64,000 nucleotides of DNA from assembly GCA_024695065.1 (NCBI GenBank), contig JAILIX010000042.1, positions 36,056-100,055 of the forward strand, given 5' to 3'. Shown piece after piece: positions 59,856 to 64,000 of the stretch. Below the pieces are notes generated by a model. That model was not told the DNA's origin and did no database searches. It saw only the letters and a program-made list of their open reading frames with translations. Both the position numbers and the translations under genes were made by a program. The DNA is from Fretibacterium sp. Lineage in GTDB: Bacteria; Synergistota; Synergistia; Synergistales; Aminobacteriaceae. Numbering within the stretch: position 1 is the first letter of the stretch; each line of letters begins with the position of its first letter.

Positions 59856-60890
59856 ATGACTGCACCTGTTATTGTGGATGCCCATTACGACCTTCTGCTG
59901 GATGTATTTCGTCTGCGCCGGGCGGGGGAGACAAGGGTTATTGAGAGGTTTTATCTGGACGACCTTCGGTCCGCGGGGGTGAACGTCCTCATTTGCTCCC
60001 TCTTCATTCCGAGCGAGTATATACCGGAAATGGCTCTGCGCGTGGCTCTGTCCCAAATCGGCGGCCTTCATGCCGAGATGAGAGAATCTCCGGGCCTGTT
60101 TGCTCTTTGCCGCACGGCCGGTGAGGCGAGAAAGGCTGTTGATGAGGGAAAGCTGGCTCTGTTCCTTTCCTTTGAGGGAGTAGACCCGTTGGGGCAGGAT
60201 ATTCAGCTTCTTTCCGTGTTCTACGAGCTGGGGGTCAGGCTCATTGGGCTTACATGGAGCCGGCGGAATTACGCGGCGGACGGCTGCTCCTTTTCTCCCA
60301 TTGAGGAGGGGACGCCTGGGGGGCTGACGTCCTTTGGCGTTCAGCTTCTGGAGGAGGCTGCCCGGCTCAGAATGATTATCGACGTCAGTCATCTCAACGA
60401 CACAGGCCTTGAAGACGTCCTTCGTTTTTGCCGCGGTCCCGTCATTGCTTCCCACTCCAACAGCCGCGCTCTCTGCCCGGTTGCGCGGAACCTCACGGAT
60501 GGGCAGATAAAAAAACTGGCGGATAAGGGAGGCGTCGTCGGGCTTAACAACACCATGGCCTTTGTCCGGCCTGACGGGCCGGATCTGATACGTGAGGCGG
60601 TCCGGAGGGGCGGGAAATATGCGAAGGTGTCGGATTCTGGGGAGGTCCCTTGCTGGGCGGGCCTGCTGGATCACGCGCGCCATATGCTTGAGGTCGCGGG
60701 GGAGGACCATCTGGGACTTGGCCTGGACCTCTGCGAATTTGACAAACCGGAGGCGGAGCGGAACAACAGCCTGTTCCCCACCTATCGACACGCAGCGCCC
60801 TTTATGGCTGCACTGCGCCGGGAATTTCCTCACGCGGCGGATAAAATCCTTGGCGGAAACTGGATGCGTGTTTTGGAGTATCTGGGCTGA
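59856..60890 (+). CDS. membrane-dipeptidase-like protein (peptidase M19)
   Basis: 344 residues from the ATG at 59856; a TTG three bases earlier is possible. M19 renal-dipeptidase family, a binuclear zinc TIM-barrel hydrolase cutting dipeptides, often with broad or D-residue specificity. Metal ligands can be placed: His10 and Asp12 (DAHYD), Glu107 (SFEGVD), His179 (DVSHLND), His200 (ASHSNSRALCPVARN) and Asp291 (GLGLDLCEFD). LTWSRRNYAADG is also typical. No signal peptide, so cytoplasmic. It sits inside an ABC importer operon, suggesting that the imported solute contains a cleavable peptide-like bond. Confidence 0.88.
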   Translation: MTAPVIVDAHYDLLLDVFRLRRAGETRVIERFYLDDLRSAGVNVLICSLFIPSEYIPEMALRVALSQIGGLHAEMRESPGLFALCRTAGEARKAVDEGKLALFLSFEGVDPLGQDIQLLSVFYELGVRLIGLTWSRRNYAADGCSFSPIEEGTPGGLTSFGVQLLEEAARLRMIIDVSHLNDTGLEDVLRFCRGPVIASHSNSRALCPVARNLTDGQIKKLADKGGVVGLNNTMAFVRPDGPDLIREAVRRGGKYAKVSDSGEVPCWAGLLDHARHMLEVAGEDHLGLGLDLCEFDKPEAERNNSLFPTYRHAAPFMAALRREFPHAADKILGGNWMRVLEYLG

Positions 60891-60918
60891 AGAGCTGTGC
60901 TATACTTTTCTTATCCCA

Positions 60919-60950
60919 TCAGCCGCGCGGCTTAAGCGCTTAAATCTGAT
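60919..60950 (+). repeat. possible diverged copy of the 26-bp repeat
   Basis: It shares TCAGCC, GCGGC and TTAAAT in the same order and nearly the same spacing with the repeat at 34133 (with a 2-base insertion). It is itself rich in palindromes (AGCCGCGCGGCT, AAGCGCTT), so independent origin is possible. Confidence 0.35.
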
Positions 60951-60982
60951 GAAAACAACCTTGTTCAGGGGGGCTTTCCAAT

Positions 60983-62095
60983 ATGATTCAGCTTAACGAT
61001 ATCATTGTGAAGTTCGGCACCTTTGAGGCTCTGCATAATATCAATGTGCACGTGAAGGAAGGGGAGTTCTTCACCTTCCTGGGCCCCTCCGGCTGTGGCA
61101 AAACCACAACCCTTCGCACCATCACCGGTTTTATCGAACCGGTCAGCGGGTCGGTGTTTATGAAGGGGAAGGATATTACCCACGTGCCCATCGAAAAGCG
61201 CAACGTCGGCATTGTGTTCCAGTCCTACGCTCTGTTCCCAACCATGACGGTGTATGACAACATCGCCTTCGGCCTGAAAATCAAAAAGATGGGGAAGAAA
61301 GAGATCGACGATAAGGTACGCACTATCGCCCACAAGGTGGATCTTTCAGATGAGCAGCTTGAGAAGGCGGTGAGCCAGCTCTCCGGCGGCCAGCAGCAGC
61401 GCGTGGCTATTGCCCGGGCTCTGGTGACGGAGCCAGCTATCATCTGTATGGACGAGCCGCTGTCCAATCTGGACGCCAAGCTCCGTGTCCAGCTCCGCAA
61501 CGAGCTGAAAAAAATGCAGCGTGAGTTCGGCATCACGACTATCTATGTCACCCACGACCAGGAGGAGGCTCTGACCCTCTCTGACTGCATTGCCGTATTC
61601 AACAAGGGCTACATTGAGCAGATAGGGTCGCCCAACGAGATATACAACCACTCCAAAACGGAGTTTGTGGCCAACTTCATCGGGGACATCAACCGGCTGG
61701 AGGACGGCATTGTGTCTGGCCTTCATCTGGACCCGGGCCAGAACCACTTTATCCGGCTGGAGCGCATCCGCGTGAGACGCGGAGATAACTCCGCGGCAAA
61801 CGCTGAAGCCCCGGAGGGTTCAGCCTCATGTGGCGGTCGGTTAAATCTTGAGGGGACCATTGAAAGTCAGGAATATTACGGCCTCTACATCAAGTACTAC
61901 ATCCAGGTGGGCGGCCAGACGCTGAAGGTCATTGAGAAGAACGACGGCATCAACATCTACGGGCCCGGGGAGTCTGTCCGTGTGGGGATCAGCCCCGCGG
62001 ACGTGATGTCGTACCCGCAGAGCGGACTTTCCGGCATTCCCGCAGAAACCGCTGCGGGGGAGGCGGGGGAGCAGTCCCCCCTGAGCTCAAATTAA
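60983..62095 (+). CDS. ABC transporter ATPase (system C)
   Basis: 370 residues, AGGGGGG before the ATG. Walker [20 protein letters not shown], Walker B IICMDEP, YVTHDQ, then a TOBE domain. Within the TOBE region a 20-residue Ala/Gly-rich stretch (around [20 protein letters not shown]) is encoded by DNA with two imperfect palindromes, and looks like an insertion. The C-terminal tail is Ala/Gly/Ser-rich and low-complexity. It drives import with the permease encoded next. Confidence 0.9.
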   Translation: MIQLNDIIVKFGTFEALHNINVHVKEGEFFTFLGPSGCGKTTTLRTITGFIEPVSGSVFMKGKDITHVPIEKRNVGIVFQSYALFPTMTVYDNIAFGLKIKKMGKKEIDDKVRTIAHKVDLSDEQLEKAVSQLSGGQQQRVAIARALVTEPAIICMDEPLSNLDAKLRVQLRNELKKMQREFGITTIYVTHDQEEALTLSDCIAVFNKGYIEQIGSPNEIYNHSKTEFVANFIGDINRLEDGIVSGLHLDPGQNHFIRLERIRVRRGDNSAANAEAPEGSASCGGRLNLEGTIESQEYYGLYIKYYIQVGGQTLKVIEKNDGINIYGPGESVRVGISPADVMSYPQSGLSGIPAETAAGEAGEQSPLSSN

Positions 62096-62107
62096 GGAGG
62101 GGCCCTC

Positions 62108-64000
62108 ATGCAGGACACAAAACGTCTCGGACTGGACGGTTCCGCCTTTGACGGGGCCTTCATAGCCAAAATCTTTGGCGGCGTGCTTTTCCTTTACCTG
62201 TTTCTGGGATTTATGGTGATGCCCTGTCTCAACACGCTCACCTCCATTTTTGCCACCCGGAACGCGGCGGGGGAGATTGACCCGCTGGCGGTCATCCGCT
62301 TCTTTCTGGCGGGGACCATGCCCTCCTTCGTGTGGAACTCGCTGAAGCTGGCAATCTGTCTGGTGGTCACGGTCAACGTGGTGGGAATCAGCATTGTGCT
62401 GCTGACGGAGTACTTTGACATCAAGGGCGCAAAAATTTTAAGGATGGGTTACATGACGACGCTCATCTACTCCGGGGTGGCCCTTGTGGCTGGCTATCAG
62501 TTCCTCTATGACAGCAACGGGATGATGACCACCTGGCTGGCTGAGATGTTCCCCTACATGAACAAGCAGTGGTTCTCCGGCTTTAACGCTGTGCTGTTCA
62601 CCATGACCTTCGCCTGTACATCCAACCACGCGCTGTTTCTTCGCAACGCCATCCGTGGAATCGACTACAACACCGTGGAGGCGGCCCGCAACCTGGGGGC
62701 CAGCCCATTCAAGGTGCTGTTCAGGGTGGTTATGCCCACCCTGCTGCCCACTCTCTTCTCCCTCACAGTCATGACCTTTATCACAGGGCTTTGTGCCATG
62801 TCTGCGCCTACGCTGTTGGGCTATAACTCCATCAACCCGGAGATCGTCCGTCTGGCGGGTTCTTCCGTGGCGGACGAGGCATTCCCCCAGGCGCGAGCCG
62901 CCCTTTTGAGCGTCATCCTGGCGACGTTCACCATCATTCTGCTCTCCGTGCTCAATCACTATGAGCGCAAGGGGCACTACCTCTCCGTCTCCAAGACCAA
63001 GGCCAGGCTGGTGAAGCAGAAGATCGAGAGCCCCGTGGCCAACGTGCTGGCCCATATCTACGCCTACGTGCTCTTTATCATCTATATGACCCCTGTTGTA
63101 ATGATTATCCTCTTCTCCTTCCAGAACTACCCGGCCATCCGATCCAAGATGCTCAACGTGGGGGACTGGACCTTCATCAACTACTTTGGCCAGCAGGACT
63201 ATGAGTACATGACCTCCCGGGGACGGTTGAGGACACGCATTGGTTCTATCTCCGGCGTGTTCTCCAACGAGGACACCCTGGGCGGCATCCGGCTGTCCTT
63301 CGTCTTGTCGGCAATAGCGGCGGCTCTGGCCTGCATCATCGTCGTGCTTGCCGTCGCCTACATCTTCCGTCACCGAGACAGGAAGCGCGCCCTTGTGATG
63401 GAAAGCTGCCTGCTGTTTCCCTGGCTGCTGCCTACCATCCTTATCTGCTATTCCTACCGCATCTTTTTCAACCGCGACGTGTGGTATGTTTTTGGAAACA
63501 ACCTCTACTGGAGAGAGAACGTTCGATTTTTGATTATTATTGCTTACACGGTGGTGAAACTGCCCTTTGCCCTGCGTATGATCAAAGCAGCTTTCTACGC
63601 CATTGACGACGAGCTGGAGGACGCGGCGAAGAACCTGGGGGCCTCGCCCGCCTACACGTTCCTGAAGGTGAAGCTCCCCATCATCCTGCCCAGCGTGCTG
63701 GCGGTGTTTGCGCTGAACTTCAACGCGCTCTTCACGGAGTACGACATGAGCGCCACGTTCCAGTCCGCCTACGGCAAGAGTTATGCCATGATTATCCAGA
63801 ACATGACGCTGGAGGAGGGCCGCGAGGGATACAACGTGAACGCCTCCGGCCGCCGCTGCGCCTCCACGGTGTTTATCATGCTGGTGTCCGGCCTCATCCT
63901 CTGGCTGGTGTATGGCGTGGGGGCCCGGGACCTGGGCGAGCGCCTGGAGTCGAGGCGTAAGTGGAAACGGCGATGGGCCCGGTTGACGGGGAGGGCAGCG
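62108..64000 (+). CDS. ABC transporter permease, fused two-domain type (system C), 3' end outside window
   Basis: Starts at the ATG at 62108 (AAGGAGG nine bases upstream) and stays open to the last base, giving at least 631 residues. Two BPD_transp_1 domains with EAA loops: EAARNLGASPFKVLFRVVMP and DAAKNLGASPAYTFLKVKLP. About twelve membrane helices with a cytoplasmic or periplasmic linker near residues 345-400. The visible tail (RRKWKRRWARL) is basic, so the protein is nearly complete. It forms the channel of system C. Confidence 0.9.
   Translation, partial: MQDTKRLGLDGSAFDGAFIAKIFGGVLFLYLFLGFMVMPCLNTLTSIFATRNAAGEIDPLAVIRFFLAGTMPSFVWNSLKLAICLVVTVNVVGISIVLLTEYFDIKGAKILRMGYMTTLIYSGVALVAGYQFLYDSNGMMTTWLAEMFPYMNKQWFSGFNAVLFTMTFACTSNHALFLRNAIRGIDYNTVEAARNLGASPFKVLFRVVMPTLLPTLFSLTVMTFITGLCAMSAPTLLGYNSINPEIVRLAGSSVADEAFPQARAALLSVILATFTIILLSVLNHYERKGHYLSVSKTKARLVKQKIESPVANVLAHIYAYVLFIIYMTPVVMIILFSFQNYPAIRSKMLNVGDWTFINYFGQQDYEYMTSRGRLRTRIGSISGVFSNEDTLGGIRLSFVLSAIAAALACIIVVLAVAYIFRHRDRKRALVMESCLLFPWLLPTILICYSYRIFFNRDVWYVFGNNLYWRENVRFLIIIAYTVVKLPFALRMIKAAFYAIDDELEDAAKNLGASPAYTFLKVKLPIILPSVLAVFALNFNALFTEYDMSATFQSAYGKSYAMIIQNMTLEEGREGYNVNASGRRCASTVFIMLVSGLILWLVYGVGARDLGERLESRRKWKRRWARLTGRAA

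Noticed and set aside
61773..61850. Calling this a definite copy of the 26-bp repeat
   Set aside because: Only short blocks match and the spacing differs; kept as a weak hypothesis under findings.
1..64000. tRNA or rRNA genes
   Set aside because: Gaps between genes were read for cloverleaf-like arms and conserved TTC-A boxes; none was found.

Overview
The window looks like a chromosomal segment of an anaerobic, diderm, motile bacterium, most probably a member of the Synergistota (a Fretibacterium-like lineage would fit). Evidence seen in the sequence: a Kdo transferase (waaA), so an LPS-type outer membrane; a MurE with the DNPR motif typical of meso-diaminopimelate enzymes; flagellar rod genes; a xerC-hslV-hslU-codY-flgB-flgC order of the kind known from Firmicutes; a pyrophosphate-type phosphofructokinase; and three ABC importers of the Fe(III)/polyamine type. 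The phylum is an inference. A diderm Firmicute (Negativicutes) is the main alternative.

Layout. 1-3055: a truncated SpoIIE phosphatase/anti-sigma-type kinase, then a STAS protein fused to a degenerate kinase fold. 3135-9920: thioredoxin-like lipoprotein, an unknown protein, a deoxyhypusine-synthase-like protein, waaA, phosphofructokinase and aquaporin. 10075-13216: a STAS/acyl-CoA-ligase fusion gene split by a complete IS3-family element. 13439-26218: gltX, ABC system A (minus strand), a Tim44-like membrane protein, a PQQ-repeat periplasmic protein and ABC system B (plus strand). 26305-27444: a decayed IS5-family element inside a small gene. 27559-33600 (minus strand): sugar kinase, then flgC, flgB, codY, hslU, hslV, xerC. 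34113-53539: a long division/cell-wall (dcw) operon running rsmH-ftsL-ftsI-murE-murF-mraY-murD-ftsW-murG-murC-murB-ftsQ-ftsA-ftsZ, then a SPOR protein, folC and pgeF. 53596-58221: a LytS-type SpoIIE phosphatase converging on a short B12-dependent methionine synthase. 58543-64000: ABC system C with an M19 dipeptidase between its binding protein and ATPase, the permease running off the window.

How the genes work together. The dcw block makes and cross-links lipid II at the septum and sets up the FtsZ ring; most junctions are 1-4 nt overlaps, so translation is probably coupled. Each ABC system has its binding protein first, followed by a strong hairpin, which should give an excess of binding protein over membrane components. 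Two SpoIIE phosphatases and two STAS fusion proteins suggest a partner-switching network in which STAS phosphorylation controls enzyme-like domains instead of a sigma factor.

Most notable observations: (i) a 26-bp sequence tandemly repeated four times at 17956-18059 recurs exactly (30 bp identity) inside the unusual N-terminal extension of rsmH at 34133-34162; (ii) ftsL appears to use an ATT start codon; (iii) the STAS fusions to a pseudokinase and to an acyl-CoA ligase; (iv) many terminator hairpins share a GTGAG loop.
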